From Parascedosporium putredinis (lineage: Eukaryota; Ascomycota; Sordariomycetes; Microascales; Microascaceae), in NCBI GenBank assembly GCA_949357655.1, contig CASHTG010000003.1, positions 868,001 to 932,000 of the forward strand: 64,000 nucleotides of DNA. Direction: 5' to 3'. The position numbers and the translations under genes were made by a program. Shown here piece by piece: positions 45,190 through 57,606 of this stretch. The stretch's first letter is position 1; each line of letters starts with the position of its first letter. The notes under the pieces were generated by a model. That model had not been told where the DNA came from. It was given only the letters and a program-made list of their open reading frames with translations, and made no database searches.

Positions 45190-47870
45190 ATGGTCGCGCC
45201 GGCAATCCCTGAGTATGCACGATATCAGACGAACCCTTCGCACCCGGTCTAGCGCCGCGAGATGCTCCTAACCCCCCTTGTCCGCCCGTACACTAAACGA
45301 AGTTCTTCTACAGGCTGACCGAAGAGGTCCTGCACGAGTCGATTGATGCCCGCACCGAGTCCTTGATCACACTCCGAGAGCTTGGTCCCCGGATCTTGTC
45401 CATATCCTCAAGCATGCCGTTCGAAACCCGAACAAACAGGTACGCCTATCTTCTCTTCTCACGATGGCAGGGAGGCTAGCCTAGTCGGAGAGTCGGCCTC
45501 GACCGAGCCCGGTGCCTCGATTTATAGGTCAATGAATCGTAACTGACCAAGGGGAGCAGGTTGGCGTCTACCACCACGTTACCGGTGTCGATGCCTCATC
45601 CTCGGCCAGTCTTGCCGCATACATCAACACTTTGACACACACCGAAACCCATCCTCACCAACAGCAGACTAAGATCGCCGAGGGCCTATACTGGTACATC
45701 TTGCCCATGCTCACACGATCCTGCCTCGAGCGATGATTGCGCGCTAACGTCTCTTTTCCTCTGATTAGCTGTTACAATGCCTTCTCCCGACTTGACATGC
45801 GCGTGCACGTCACAATCCCCGGTTCCGTGGAGGCGTACTGCGTTGACGAGCGCGGCGAGCAGAAACCCGCCACAGAAGAGCTTTGGCTTGAGACATACCT
45901 CTGCAGTGTCCTCCGCGCCTATTCCTACGCCGACGATGGCAGTGGAGAAACCATCCGCAAAATCATGGGAGTGAGGAGGTTCAACCCCGTGACCAACACC
46001 GAGTCCGAGCACAGGTTCCTCAACGCTGCGGAACAGTTGTTTTTCAAGGGTACGGTCGCGCTTCGCGGCAGGAAGCACTGCTCCGAAGAAGATTTTTCGA
46101 ATTTCGCTAACCCCGTGCGAACAATATAGGCTGGCAACTCGGCTCTGATTCCATTGTGCAAGTACCCAGTAACGTTGCGAACCACTTGACGACCGGCCTC
46201 CTCAGATACTTCGAGACTACGGGACGCTATGCCTCGGGCATCAACTTGTTCGAGAAGCTCAGGACGCAAAACATCGAGGTATCCTCGCTTCTCGCCAAGA
46301 TCCTGTTTATGGGCAATGAGGAAGTGCGCGGCGTGAGGATACTCCACGAAGCTCTCAAGGAGACCCCCATGGACTACTCTATGCTCGATACCCAGGCCGA
46401 GTTCCTCTTGAAGAAGGCTCAGACCGCCCCCACGCCGGAGCAGAGAGACGAGAGGTTACGGCTGGCCCTCGGATGTGCAGACAGGAGCACCGTCGCCGCG
46501 CCGAGCGAATTCAGGACATGGGCGCGGTTGGCCGAGGTTTATGTCGCCATGGAGGACTGGGAACACGCTCTCGCCGTCTTGAACTCGTGCCCCATGTTCA
46601 CCTACCAGGACAAGGACGCTCCCATCATGCCTGAGCCCAAGGACGTCTACCTCCCCACCCTCGCCGCGACCCGCCTCGACGAAATCGACAGCGAGCCCGA
46701 GTCCCGCTACTCGGAGCAGGTCGACCCCAACCTGCTCAACCTCCGGGCGGCGTCATACAAGGGAACGTTTAGGCTGGCCTACAACATTCTTACCGAGATG
46801 ACTGCCAAGCTCGGGTGGGACCAACTCCTTAGGATCCGTAGCAACGTGTTCGTTATGGAGGACGAGTACCGGAACGAGAAGCAGGACCAGCCCGCCAAGC
46901 AAGCTACGCAACTCGATGCGCGCAACCCCAGCACAGACGGACTCCGTGGGAGCCGCTCCTCGGCCAACGGTGACGATTCCGGCTCGGACTCCGACTCCGA
47001 CTCCGAGGTTGATGCGAACAAGGAGGAGGCCGTGGATGCGCCCAAGACGAACGGTGACTCTTCGCCAGAGAAGCCTTCCAATACGATAGACCCGGATGTG
47101 GTAAAGGCCGATGCCGAACAGGTAAGACAATCCATTGCCCTTTGATTCCTTTTCTTCTCTCTCTATCCCCAACTTTCCCGGAAAAGTCGCTTTGCAATAG
47201 GCGCTCGAATAGAAAAGCTAACAAGCGGGATAAAATCCCCCTAAAAATCTAGGCCGAGTCAAGCGAGCAAGCCCTCTCCAAGCTGAATAACAAGCGCCTC
47301 TGCGAGCGCTGGCTCGACAGCCTCTTCATGGTCCTCTACGAAGACCTCCGCGTATACACCATCTGGCGCACCCAGATGGCGCAATACCGCGCCCAATCCA
47401 TGCAGTACAAGAAATCCGCCGAGGAGTGGAGATCCTCGGCGCCCTCGCCAGCCGCCTCCAGCACGTCGACGAGGCCGTCGAAGCCTTCCGCGCCTGCCTT
47501 GGCCAGCGCTTCTCCCCAAGGCCCTCGCCGGCATCCTCCGCGCCCTCGAGCGCCGCGGCCGCTCCTCGTGGGATCCCCACGCCGCCGTCGCCGCCCGCTC
47601 CGCCGCCCGCGCGGCCAACCCCGCCCCCAATACCAACTCTACCCGTGACACCGTCGCCGCCGTCATCCGCCTCATCACCTGGCAGTACAGGTGGTACTCG
47701 GAGTTCTCCCCCGAGCTCCTCCACACCATCCGCGCCCTCATTGAGGACGAGGGCGCTCTCAAGATTCGCAGCATCATTCAGGCCACGAGCCTGCCCCAAA
47801 ACGTCCTCGACCTGACCCACCACTACGCCGCCCTCTGCGCAACGTTTAGAGCAGCGGCACGGACGGCTAG
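45190..47870 (+). CDS. ChAPs-family cargo adaptor (Bch1/Bud7-like)
   Basis: ChAPs bind Chs5 and Arf1 as the exomer coat at the trans-Golgi, sending selected cargo such as chitin synthase to the plasma membrane. The start MVAPAIPEYARYQTNPSHP is probable; the first junction (about 45249-45313) is unclear. Later exons are 45314-45439, 45560-45693, 45769-46049, 46130-47121 and 47253-47870. Recognisable parts are LWLETYLCSVLRAYSYADDG, the TPR-like middle (LLRYFETTGRYASGINLFE, PSEFRTWARLAEVYVAMEDW), an acidic Ser-Asp insert near 46980, and the C-terminal RLCERWLDSLFMVLYEDLR. Single-base losses at about 45388, 47428, 47515 and 47849 interrupt the frame; repair gives the end FRSSGTDG and the stop at 47868. 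Five or more introns make it the most split gene here. Confidence 0.85.
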
Positions 47871-48970
47871 ACCCTCCATTCTCCCTTCAAACCTAGGTAT
47901 TTCAGAGAGATCCAAGCGAGGTTGGTGGACAAGTTGGGGAGGCGCTACTAGTATGGGGAGACAGACGAAACGGATATTTGCTAGGGAAGAAAGGCAACGA
48001 GCGTGGAGAGCGAGCTGGGGGTTCTCAAGTGGCAGGGGTTGGTTGTTTTGTTACGACATCTTCCCCAAGAGTTTTATCCTTTTCAAAATAGTTGGCCGGA
48101 CCCGGAGGTTAGAATAGTTTATAGTTCTCGTCCTGAAGCGTGGCTGTTGACAGCGGCCTCCCTTTTAACGTTTGTGCTTTGCTCTCAACGAGAAACGAAT
48201 CACTTAGTCACTCTAGCGAGATAGACTTCCTGAGCTGTTTTCTGTTCACGAGGTTAGATGGGATTCAAAAGAAAACATCGATTCATGTTAAGAATAGCTT
48301 GTCAACGCTCGCTTTACTTGAATCGGGCACGAGTATGGCCACACTTTCATGATCCGACTGGCCTCTCTTGACACCCAGATAGGGCCACGTTATTACAACG
48401 CGTACAGTAATCACCATTGGTTAAGCGCAATTTGTTTTGCTTGTTGAAAAAGCGTTATATCTTATTTTGCTCGCAGCCAAAATCATTGATTTAGGCCTCG
48501 ACGCTTCATCTCCTCGCCCAAGTAATATTAGGGGAAAAACGAAGCCTCCAATTGAAACAAAAACACCAGTGTTCCTCCTCCCTATCTCTTTTTGTATCGC
48601 CGGTTGAAGTGGGACATATCATCATTACACCCTGGATCCATCAAGTTGAGTTTTTATAACCCATGAGAAAGACATGAAAAAAAAAAGACCAGAAAAAAAC
48701 CAAAACGTCCTGTTACCCTGTCCCCGCACCCATGCAAGCCATGCTGTTGAAACCAAAGACTGCCTTTTGTTGGTTGAACTCGGTTCAAACCGCGGAAACC
48801 CTTAATATAAAAGCAAAAAGAAACAAAAAGAAACGAAAAAAACGTGCCTACATCATCCTTCCTTGCAGAGGACGTAGTAGACTCGTTTAGAATGCTGAAA
48901 TGTGGTATCTAGTGTCTATCCGAGAGTTGAAGCCTCGGGTGGTGTACAAGCAGGGGAGTATTCAGAGAAT
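47871..48970. other. Intergenic, convergent 3' ends
   Basis: 3' flanks of ChAPs and SAHH. A-rich tracts at about 48670-48700 and 48815-48845. I see nothing else. Confidence 0.5.
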
Positions 48971-50470
48971 TTAGTATCGGTAGCTACAAGGAAAGGTTAG
49001 GTTAGCATACGGAGCGAGATCAAAGAGATGGTAGTGGACGGATGATGGAAAAACATACATGTCGGACTTGAAGGGGCCCTCAACGGGGAGACCAAGGTAC
49101 TCGGCCTGAACGGAGGTGAGCTGGGAGAGCTCAACGTTGCAGTGAGCAAGATGGAGCCTGGCGACCTCCTCGTCGAGGATCTTGGGGAGGACGTAGACGC
49201 CAACGTCGAGCTTCTTGGTCTTTCCGAACTCAATGTACTTCTTGCCCCAAGCCTCGTCGTTGCTCTTGTAGAGCATGATCTGGGCAAGGACCTGGTTGGT
49301 GAAGGAGCAGGACATGACGAACGAGGAGTGACCAGTGGCACAGCCGAGGTTGACGAGACGGCCCTCAGCAAGAAGGATGATGTGCCTGCCGTTCTTGAGG
49401 AGGAAGCGGTCAACCTGGGGCTTGATGTTCTGGACGCTCTGGGCGTTGGCCTTGAGCCAGGCAACGTCGATTTCGATATCGAAGTGACCAATGTCTATAG
49501 AGGTGTGAGATGTCAGTTACAGGCCGTTTCTCTGCTTGGCTAGGGTGGGGGTGATAGAAAAAAACTTACTGCAGACAATGGCGTCGTTGGGCATGGCCTC
49601 GAAGTGGGTGCCGACGAGGATGTCTCGGCAGCCAGTGGTAGTGACGAAGATCTGACCAACGGAAGCGGCCTTCTCCATGGTAGTGACCTGGAAGCCAGCC
49701 ATGGCAGCCTGGAGGGCGTTGATGGGGTCGACCTCAGTGACGATGACGCGGGCACCCATGCCAGCAAGGGCGACGGCGCAGCCCTTGCCGACATCACCGT
49801 AACCGGCAACAACGGCGATCTTGCCAGCAATCATGACATCGGTGGCACGCTTGATACCGTCAATGAGGGACTCACGGCAACCGTACAAGTTGTCAAACTT
49901 GGACTTGGTGACGGAGTCGTTGACGTTGATGGAGGGGACGAGGAGCTCGCCAGCCTTGAGCATTCGGTAGAGGTGGTGAACACCAGTGGTGGTCTCCTCG
50001 GAGACACCATAGCAGCCCTTGAGCATCTCGGGGTACTTCTTGTGGACGAGGGTGGTGAGGTCACCGCCGTCATCGAGAATGAGGTTGAGGGTCTGGCCAT
50101 CCTTGAAGGCCTTGAGCTGCTGCTCGAGGCACCAGTTGTACTCATCCTCGGTCTCACCCTTCCAGGCGAAGACGGGGACACCGGCGGCGGCAATGGCAGC
50201 AGCGGCGTGGTCCTGGGTGGAGAAGATGTTGCAAGAGGTCCAGGTGACCTCAGCACCGAGAGAGGTGAGGGTCTCGATGAGGACGGCAGTCTGGATGGTC
50301 ATGTGAAGGCAGCCAGCAATGCGAGCGCCCTTAAGAGGCTGATCAGAGGCGTACTTCTCACGGATGGACATGAGACCGGGCATCTCGTTCTCAGCGAGCT
50401 CAATCTCCTTGCGGCCAAAGGCCGCGAGGGAGAGGTCGGCGACCTTGAACGTGTGAGCGGGAGCAGACAT
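48971..50470 (-). CDS. S-adenosylhomocysteine hydrolase
   Basis: Adenosylhomocysteinase (EC 3.13.2.1, formerly 3.3.1.1) splits S-adenosylhomocysteine into adenosine and homocysteine, relieving product inhibition of methyltransferases. It is cytosolic, tetrameric and uses NAD+. Exons (minus): 50470-49570, 49494-49059 and 48983-48971; the last exon codes only the final residues (TYR-ARG-TYR). The sum is 1350 nt, 449 residues, fully in frame with no repair. Seen motifs are the substrate block CLHMTIQTAVLIETL, the DDGGDLT loop, NVNDSVTKSKFDN, the NAD-binding VVAGYGDVGKG with VTEVDPINALQAAM, and NIGHFDIEID. A C/T-rich leader lies on the coding strand before the ATG. Strong codon bias (C-ending) fits high expression. 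Confidence 0.95.
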
Positions 50471-51959
50471 TGTGAGGGATGGGTGAAATGTGTATGTATG
50501 GGATGGAGAGTTGAGAGAATGCAAAGCTTAGTCTCGACAAGAAGAATGATCGAGATGTAGGAATGGAAGGTGGGGAAGGATGAAGGGGAAAGAGAAGAGG
50601 AAGGTCCAAAAGGAGAGAGAAAAAAATACAACGAGGTAGGGAAGGAGCTTTTAGTCTTTCCTGCTGAGAGAAGGAGGGAGAAGGAGGGGGAGGGGTCACA
50701 GAAAAAGTGCAGAAGGAACCACCCGGAGCTCGCTTCCTTGTTGCTTGTGGTTACAAGGGTTGGCGGGGAAGGTGCAGCTTTTTGCGTTGAATTTTTTCTC
50801 TCTTTCTCGGCGGGGAAGGTGGGGGCGGGGCTGGGAAGACCCCGTTTCTGAGACATCGGTGGCCACGGCAGTCGTTGAGTAAGAGCTCAGGAGCTCCTGG
50901 AACTCCTGAAATCGGCCTACACGTGGGTGAGACTGTACAGTGGACGGAATTTAGCTCACTGGTTGGTCTCGTATCTTTCTGTCCACCCAACAATGCACCG
51001 GCTGGTCCATTGGCCCTCCGGCCTGCCGATAAGGCCTACAGTCGATTTACAGGTTGAATGAGCTGAGGCTCCTTGAGCGTATATAGCTGTAGCGTTGGAA
51101 TCACCGACACACCGAAGTCCATCTCGCCAGGACAATCTCAAGATTTACTCCCACTGTACTGCCTGCTTTACATTCATCCATCCATGGATCTCGATGGATC
51201 CGTCAAAATGGATCCATTGTATCGATTCTTTGATTACTGCCTAAAGGATCCGCTGGCCATGGTCTCAGCCTCCTCCTTCCCATTTGATCCCCTCATGCCG
51301 CTCTCCCAATCGCCCAAAAGGACTTGATGCCTATGTCACCCTCCACTGTCAAAGTACCTAGACATACAGCTGTGACATTCTAACCTTATATATCGCCCGA
51401 AGCTGCATGGTTTGCCCTGGTGCTGACCGCTTTACTGATCAACCACACCTTTTTGTTTCTGGTTGCATGAATAAGCAACGGACACGGAAGGATTAAGGAT
51501 GCTGACGTCTAGTAATTCATATCAAGCAGAGACACTCAGGGGTTGGTGGGCAACAAGAGGGAATCGATTCATGACATCCAGCATTAAAACAGCTCCCATC
51601 AAGTGTCATACGTTGTGTAATACATGTGGCCCAGCCTCTCCCCAACGCCAGTAATATGCAATTATAGACCACTCCACCCGTCTACAACCTCGCACCGACT
51701 TTTTCTTGAGAGCCCCAAAATTCATAGAACTTCCTTTTGCCTCTGCTGGGAACCTCTCCTCGGACCAGAAGAGAGCTTCTATCTTGTGGGGTGTGCATTT
51801 CACCTCACTGCGCCACCAAGTTGTGTCCGAGGGACTCTGGTGAGGACTTCAGGCGGGGTAACCCCATCTTTGCCCGTCCAGTAAGAATAAACCAGGAAAT
51901 CAAAACGGAGAAAAAGCAAAAAAACTCGCTGTAATCATCTATCACCCTTGGAATGTTCT
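50471..51959. other. Intergenic with SAHH promoter
   Basis: The SAHH leader and promoter (C/T-rich on the coding strand, about 50500-50850), then about 1 kb of non-coding DNA with GGATCC/ATGGAT strings at 51178-51255. No supported gene. Confidence 0.45.
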
Positions 51960-53133
51960 TCATTTGGGCATCAAATTCTCCCTGACAGCAAACATCTTGG
52001 CACTGGCATTCGCGGTGAAGCCATCCACTTGCTTAGCATACTGCTCGACTTGCTTCGCGTTGAGCATGCCCTCGAGCCTGCTGGGCTCCTGAGGGAGCTT
52101 GAACAGCCTCTGCCACTCATCCTCGGGAAGAGGTTGCTGCTTGGCAGCGACACGGGCCGCGTTCTCGGCCTTGCGCTTGGTCTGCCATTGAGTAATCTTG
52201 GCCTGCTCACGTCCGAGTTGTCGTTGGTAGAACTGGAAGTTGTTGAGGTCGGTGTAGTGGGACTCGATGCTGTCGAGGAGGAGGTCGCAGGTCTTCTCAA
52301 GGAAAGGATCGACGGAAACATCGAGGTTGTCGAGAGAGGGGTAGAGAGGGGGTTGACGGGGTCCTCGAGGAGATCGTCGAGAGACGCGGAGGCTCAGAGG
52401 GATCCCGGATGGGAGCCGAGGGGATTTGGTGGAGGAAGGAGGTGAGAAGGTGAGAGTTATGGACGACGACAGGGAACTCGACCACGATATCCTTGAAGGT
52501 GAGCTTGGACTTTTGGAGGCTAAGTAGAGACGACGGTAATTAGCACAGGGTTCACGCCAAAATATGGTAAAATCGGATTCCGAGCATGGGAGGAAAGAAC
52601 GCATACCTCTCGGTGGTAAACTTGCCCTCCTTGAAGGCAGCCATGAAGTTAGGCGACAGTTTGAAGGCCCGGATGCTGAGGGCACCCTGGGAGCTGCGGC
52701 TGACATCATGCACGAGGGCGACGGTGCGCTCATTCTCCTTCTGGTAGTGGTACTGGTTCTCGATGAAGGCGAGGTTCACAAAGTTGCCCATAGCCGCGCT
52801 GGTGTACCATCCTACGTTGTTGGCGTCGATGTTGATCTCCTTCATGAACCTAATCATATCGGCCTGGTAAGTGATGTTGGGCTTCTGGCGCGGGGCGACG
52901 GCGGCAAGGGAGGAGGCATCATTCTGGTTCTGGTGCGAGTCGGTGGTGGGCACGTCGAAGATGGGGAAGTTGAACGAGTTGGTCACCTCCAAAATTCCAT
53001 CCCTATCCATGCCGACGAGCGAACCGGTAGCGGTAGTGGGGAAGGACTGCGAGCAGTGCCTCGAGATCTTCATGAGGACAAGAGCCTCGATCTGCACCGT
53101 CTTGAACGGCACCTCTTTGGATGCGTCGGCCAT
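51960..53133 (-). CDS. Translation initiation factor eIF3 subunit h
   Basis: eIF3h is an MPN-domain subunit of eIF3, which organises the 43S preinitiation complex. Exon 1 is 53133-52607 and exon 2 is 52519-51960, with an 88-bp intron (GTATGC donor, TTAG acceptor). The MPN domain covers roughly residues 8-150 (VQIEALVLMKISRH, TATGSLVGMD, GWYTSAAMGNFVN, ENQYHYQKENERTVALVHD). It lacks the zinc-binding JAMM metalloprotease residues, normal for eIF3h. The C-terminal helical part (DPFLEKTCDLLLDSIESHYT, LPEDEWQRLFKLP, ending VRENLMPK) is clear. Two C residues are missing in the stretch 52350-52385. Repaired length is 362 residues. Confidence 0.92.
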
Positions 53134-53744
53134 GGTCGCGTCGGTTGGTCGCTTTCAAATTCGATAGGAGATGGAGAAGAAAAATCGAGTTTTTTTCTTC
53201 CCTTCGTTTTCTTTCTGGGGAGATGCGACCGAGCCTTGGTGCTTGAAATCGGGATGGGATCGTTGGGTGTATCACGGAATCACCTCCTCTTCTGACGAGG
53301 GCCTTGGCTTGGTGGTGTGTCGAAATTGGTGATAAATTTTTGTGGGAGGGGCTAATGGCGGTGGAGAGGGGCAGAAATCCCACCTCCCACCCTGCCATCT
53401 GCCAAGGGGACAGCAACCGTTCGCAGCTGGGCAGTTTTGGCTCCGGACCTGCATGCGAAGGTGGGAATGTCCTCGTTCCGATTCGACAATCGCCGACTCC
53501 GACGACGTCCCTTCTGACCAGGGTTAGACATCTCCCAAGAAAAAGGACCAGGACCAGCGATATGGAATCGGGGGTTGTTTCGCGGCAGGCCTTGGCTTGT
53601 CGAACCCAAATATCTAACGTTATCTCTCTTCTGGCTACTCTAAATCTTGCTCTCTGACATGATTACGCTAGAGCCAGGGCGTTCATCTTCCAAGTCTCAG
53701 GCTTGCACCAGATCACATTCCATGGGATAGAATTCCTCGGTCGT

Positions 53745-54230
53745 TTACAGGTTGATACGTTCCGGGGCGGACCATACAATCCGAGCCAACCCCTTACCTG
53801 TAGAGCTATACTTTTCTTCTTCCAAGGCGCCAAAAGCAGACCCTAGGTTCTCTTCACCGCTCAAACCTAAACCCGTGCGTTCGATCGCGTCATCCCAAGT
53901 CTTGATTAGATGATCAATCTTCCGTGGGCTTAGCCCACCAACTGCCCATCTGCGATCAACTCCCAAGTCAGACATTTGCAATCCCATGAGCTCATGGTGG
54001 TACTTGGTTGCCAAGCAAAAAACAAGTCATAGTTCGTAAAAGACATAACATTGCCCGCTATCAAACTCCATGTATCCGTTGATCCAAGTGCAAATACCTT
54101 GTTCCCTCGGCAGATCATCCTGCCCTTTTCGTTTTGGGGTTACTCAGGAGCCCTCCCTTAGACCCCGAATTAACCAAGAGGACGCCTATTTCCGTAATCC
54201 AATCAATCCATAACTCCATCTCAAACGCTA
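53745..54230 (-). pseudogene. Broken small ORF of unknown origin
   Basis: Protein-like pieces in shifting phases. One reads MELWIDWITEIGVLLVNSG, the next GICTWINGYMEFDSGQCYVF, then an in-frame TGA, then KYHHELMGLQMSDLGVDRRW to IVWSAPERINL (53745-54014). Together they could be one gene of about 150 residues with several base losses, or a decayed gene. No family is recognised. It lies just downstream of the UPF0643 gene on the same strand. Confidence 0.3.
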
Positions 54231-54260
54231 TTCCGTGAATACTGCCCAGTCCTTTCCTTC

Positions 54261-55146
54261 TCACTGGCCCGGGATGTAATCATCGCTCCAGTCGATGAGC
54301 TTCCACTCCTTCGCGCCAGGGCCTACGACCAGCCTGTGCCTATCGATCTTCCAGTGTGAATACATGGACGCAGTGGCCCTCGCCGCCCGTTTATGACCCG
54401 GGGTATGGCCTGCGCGGATGGCATCATCCCTCGAGCGCCAGACGCACGTGGCGAGGTTCCGACCGTCTGAATCTGGGTGACCGAACCAGTACCTGGAAAG
54501 AAGCCGACTTGTTAGCCACAACTCGGTTTGACTTTTGTCGGTCCCGTCGGGAACGGCACTGCCGCCATTCCACCTTGGGATTGTGTTTTTTCGTGCGCAC
54601 CGTGCTTTCCGTGATTTTCTTTTATTCTTCACACTATCCCCCGCCACGGCCTTGTCGGGACTCTTTTTCATCTTCCTCTCCAACCAAAGGAAAAACACGG
54701 CATGGGTGAATGGGTGTGTAAACCTACTTTAAGAACCCGCCACACGCTACCGCCTCGGCGTGTGCGCCCTCATCCAGGATCCCCAGGTCCTCGTACACCG
54801 TAGTCGGTGGGATCCGTGACCGGAACGCGACGATGAAGAAGGATGTTTCCGCAAAGTTGGCGTCTTGCGAGTCGACCTGGTCGAGCTCGGCGGACTGCCG
54901 TAGCTTATCCATGACTTCGGTCCAGTTGAAAGATTCCAGGTAAGAAGCGGTGGCGTAGTCGTCTCGCGTAGCGCGGAGGCTGGTCAAGGCCTTGGCGAAG
55001 AGTGCATTTTCATTATCCAGGGTCGACAGGTTGAGGAGATGCTCGGGAGTGGTGTAAGGGGATGTGACGAGCAGCTCGCCGGGGCTCTCTGGCGTTGTTT
55101 GCCGCGTTGAGTCCTGGGACGACTCTGGAGTGGTAAAGAACCCCAT
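54261..55146 (-). CDS. UPF0643 family protein
   Basis: An uncharacterised fungal family (fission yeast PB2B2.08-like). Exon 1 is 55146-54728 and exon 2 is 54492-54261. The intron of 235 bp has a GTAGGT donor, a GGCTAAC branch and a CCAG acceptor. The sum is 651 nt, 216 residues, intact. Typical blocks are AEAVACGGFLKYWFGHPDSD across the junction, NLATCVWRSRDDAIRAG, and the C-terminal YSHWKIDRHRLVVGPGAKEW, then IDWSDDYIPGQ. The N-terminus (TTPESSQDSTRQTTPESPG) is Ser/Thr/Pro-rich and likely disordered. The fold resembles small alpha/beta enzymes such as monooxygenase-like dimers, but activity is unknown. Confidence 0.75.
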
Positions 55147-56206
55147 TCTCGCGTTCTGGCGGGCTTGGTATGTGATGTGTGCGTAATAGAGGCAGGATTG
55201 TACGAGGGGCTAATAGCCGGAAGGCTTCAAAGCCTCGAGGAAGGTGGAAGAGGAAGCGGACAATCGGGAGAGCCTAGGGATGAATGTTGAAATGCTTAGA
55301 GAGCTTCGACAGGGTGAACGTCGCAGGCTTGACCCTCCGCTTTATACTCTCTTCTCCAGGACACACCGAGTATTACCGAAGCAGGTCCTGGCAGGATGGT
55401 GAAGCGGACGCCCGGGATGGCGCGATCGGTCTGGGCTCCACCATCAGCGTTCAACATTCGGACTATCCACGGGAAGGGTCCACCGTCTTCATTATCGACA
55501 GGCCACAACCGCCTGCGACGGAGGGACCAGTGGCGCACTTTTCTTGTTTCATCTCATCTCTACATTCCATGATTATATTCCCCCAGAAAATGAGACGGCC
55601 TAGCGGCAAACCGTAGTGCAGGGGCCCTCCAAAGGGATTAATAATAATGCTATCCTTGTCGAAGATTGTGTGATCAATACAAACTACATTACTCAGTCCG
55701 AAGAGTTAGGATTTTACCTAGGCTCGCACTCTACATGTGCTTTATCCTTGTTATCCCATTATACTCTTTTTGCTCAGAAGCTCCCCAGCAGCGCTTGTGA
55801 GGAATAAGTCGGTCGGAGAATATTCCTTGCCCCTTTGTGGCGTTCGACTTTTCTCGGGAGGCGTGGCTGGCGGCTTAGCCGGAACAAGTCTTGACAGTTT
55901 AGTAGGCTTCTGGTGCCATTCTTCATTCACTCTTGGACTCTGAAGGAAGCCTGTAGTCGGGATTCCTGAAACCTGTCTCACTAGAACCCTCCTGGGAAGA
56001 TCGAAAAAAAAAAAAAAAGAAGAAGAAAAAAGAAAACAGGCGCCAAGAGCCATGAAGGCATCCAGGCCCGGCTCAGCAACTTGCAAGCGCCATCCGAAAA
56101 CCGCCCCACACACCCCGGACTGCCGCCGTCGCGTCGCCGCGTGAATGGGTGAACCCTGCCAGTCCGTGGCCAGCTGTATCTTAAAAGTGTGTGTGCCTTA
56201 TTCTGT
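55147..56206. other. Intergenic
   Basis: Promoter of the UPF0643 gene and 3' flank of the dehydrogenase gene. An A/G run at 56005-56038. No supported gene. Confidence 0.5.
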
Positions 56207-57606
56207 TTAAATCGCCCACAGCTCTGCTTTGTCCTTCTGTTCAGGCACAATGGTCCTGAGCCTTCCTTCGGCGAGCGCACGCTGCACATTGCCGAGAGCC
56301 CATTCCTCCATTTTCAGATGGGTCTCGACGGTCCAGGTCCCCATGTGCGGTACCAGGAGCACGGACGGATTCGAGGCAAGTCCAGGTTGGATCTTGGGCT
56401 CATTTTCGTACACATCGAGACCCACGGTAGAGACAATCCCGTTGTTCAGGGCATCCACGAGGGCAGCCTCGTCCATGACGGCTCCTCTGGCAGTGTTGAC
56501 AATAACAACACCCCGTTTCATAATGTCAAACTGCGCTTTCGATATCGTGTGGCGAGTATGCGACTGTGTCCATTCGTGCATATTAGCGCCAAGAGAATAA
56601 AACCAAGGGGCGGCGGAAGGAAAGCGAGAAATACTCACGTTAAGTGGTAGGTTCAAACTCAAGACATCGCTCTCTCTTAGAAGCGTCTCGAAGTCCACGT
56701 ATTCCGCCTCACACTCCTTTTCCTGCGCTTCCGTCAACCTCGTCCTATTATGATATCTTATCTTCATCCCGAAGGCGAGCGCCTTCTTAGCCATATTCCT
56801 CCCGATGCCACCCATTCCCAAGATTCCGAGAATCTTGCCCTGGGGGTCGTGGCCCAGAGCAGGCAGAGGCTGGCCACGCCAAGTGCCCTCACGGAGGGCG
56901 GACATGGAGACATTGAGGTTACGCAGTGCGCCAATCATAAGCCAGATGGCGATGTCCGCCGTGGCATCGTCCACGGCGGTTGGCGTGTTGGAGACGAGGA
57001 TAGACCGTGCCGTGCAGGCGGGGATGTCGATTTGGTCGTATCCAGCACCTGTGTTACGATTCTTAGAAAGTGCTCTCAGACAGGAGATGGACAGAGGTGT
57101 AGGGCAACCATACCATTGTGGCAAATAAACTTTAGGCTCGAAGGAAGGACGGCGAGAAGCTCTTGGTCAACAAGGCCCGTGATGGCCGCCGACTCAAAGG
57201 TTCGAAAAGCAGCGACAACGCCGTCGAAGGCCCCAGAACGGCATTCGGCGATGAACTCAGCTCGGCTGGTAGCCTTGGGAACAATAATGTCTGCGATCTG
57301 GCCGATGGAGTTCAACGCCTCATGTGCACTGCAGGACGGTAAAGCATCGTCAGTTTCGTCTTCACAAATGAATCGCACTAGTTAATTGGAGCGAGTAGGA
57401 TTCTACTGCACGACGGACCAACACCTCTGTGCCGTTTGGTAGCCGAGGGCGCAGAGCACGGCCGCCAAGTTAAGCAACAAGGGTTCGTGAGTTGGGAACC
57501 GCGCCGCGCAGTCGGCTCTCGATGTTAAAGTCACACTCAACACTTCCACTTACAGCTCAATAACGCCCAGCTGCAGGACCTTTGGTCTCGCCGACTCGTT
57601 TGACAT
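56207..57606 (-). CDS. D-2-hydroxyacid dehydrogenase (glyoxylate reductase type)
   Basis: An NAD(P)-dependent oxidoreductase interconverting 2-oxo acids and D-2-hydroxy acids, such as glyoxylate/glycolate or hydroxypyruvate/glycerate. Exons (minus): 57606-57554, 57328-57114, 57048-56639 and 56563-56207. Introns are 225, 65 and 75 bp, all GT-AG. The sum is 1035 nt, 344 residues, in frame without repair. It begins MSNESARPKVLQLGVIELAH. The nucleotide-binding motif is ILGMGGIGRNMAKKALAFG. Catalytic residues are Arg in VNTARGAVMDE, Glu in YENEPKI and His in LVPHMGTWT. Substrate specificity cannot be read from sequence. The long first intron shows no extra exon. Confidence 0.92.

Noticed and set aside
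49604..50560. 318-codon plus-strand frame
   Set aside because: Antisense of the SAHH coding exon; long because of strong C-ending codon bias in SAHH.
52564..53295. 243-codon plus-strand frame
   Set aside because: Antisense of eIF3h exon 1 and its promoter.
57400..57520. Possible 5S rRNA or tRNA
   Set aside because: GC-rich stem-like strings are present but no A/B box pair or 5S core; the segment is the first intron of the dehydrogenase gene.
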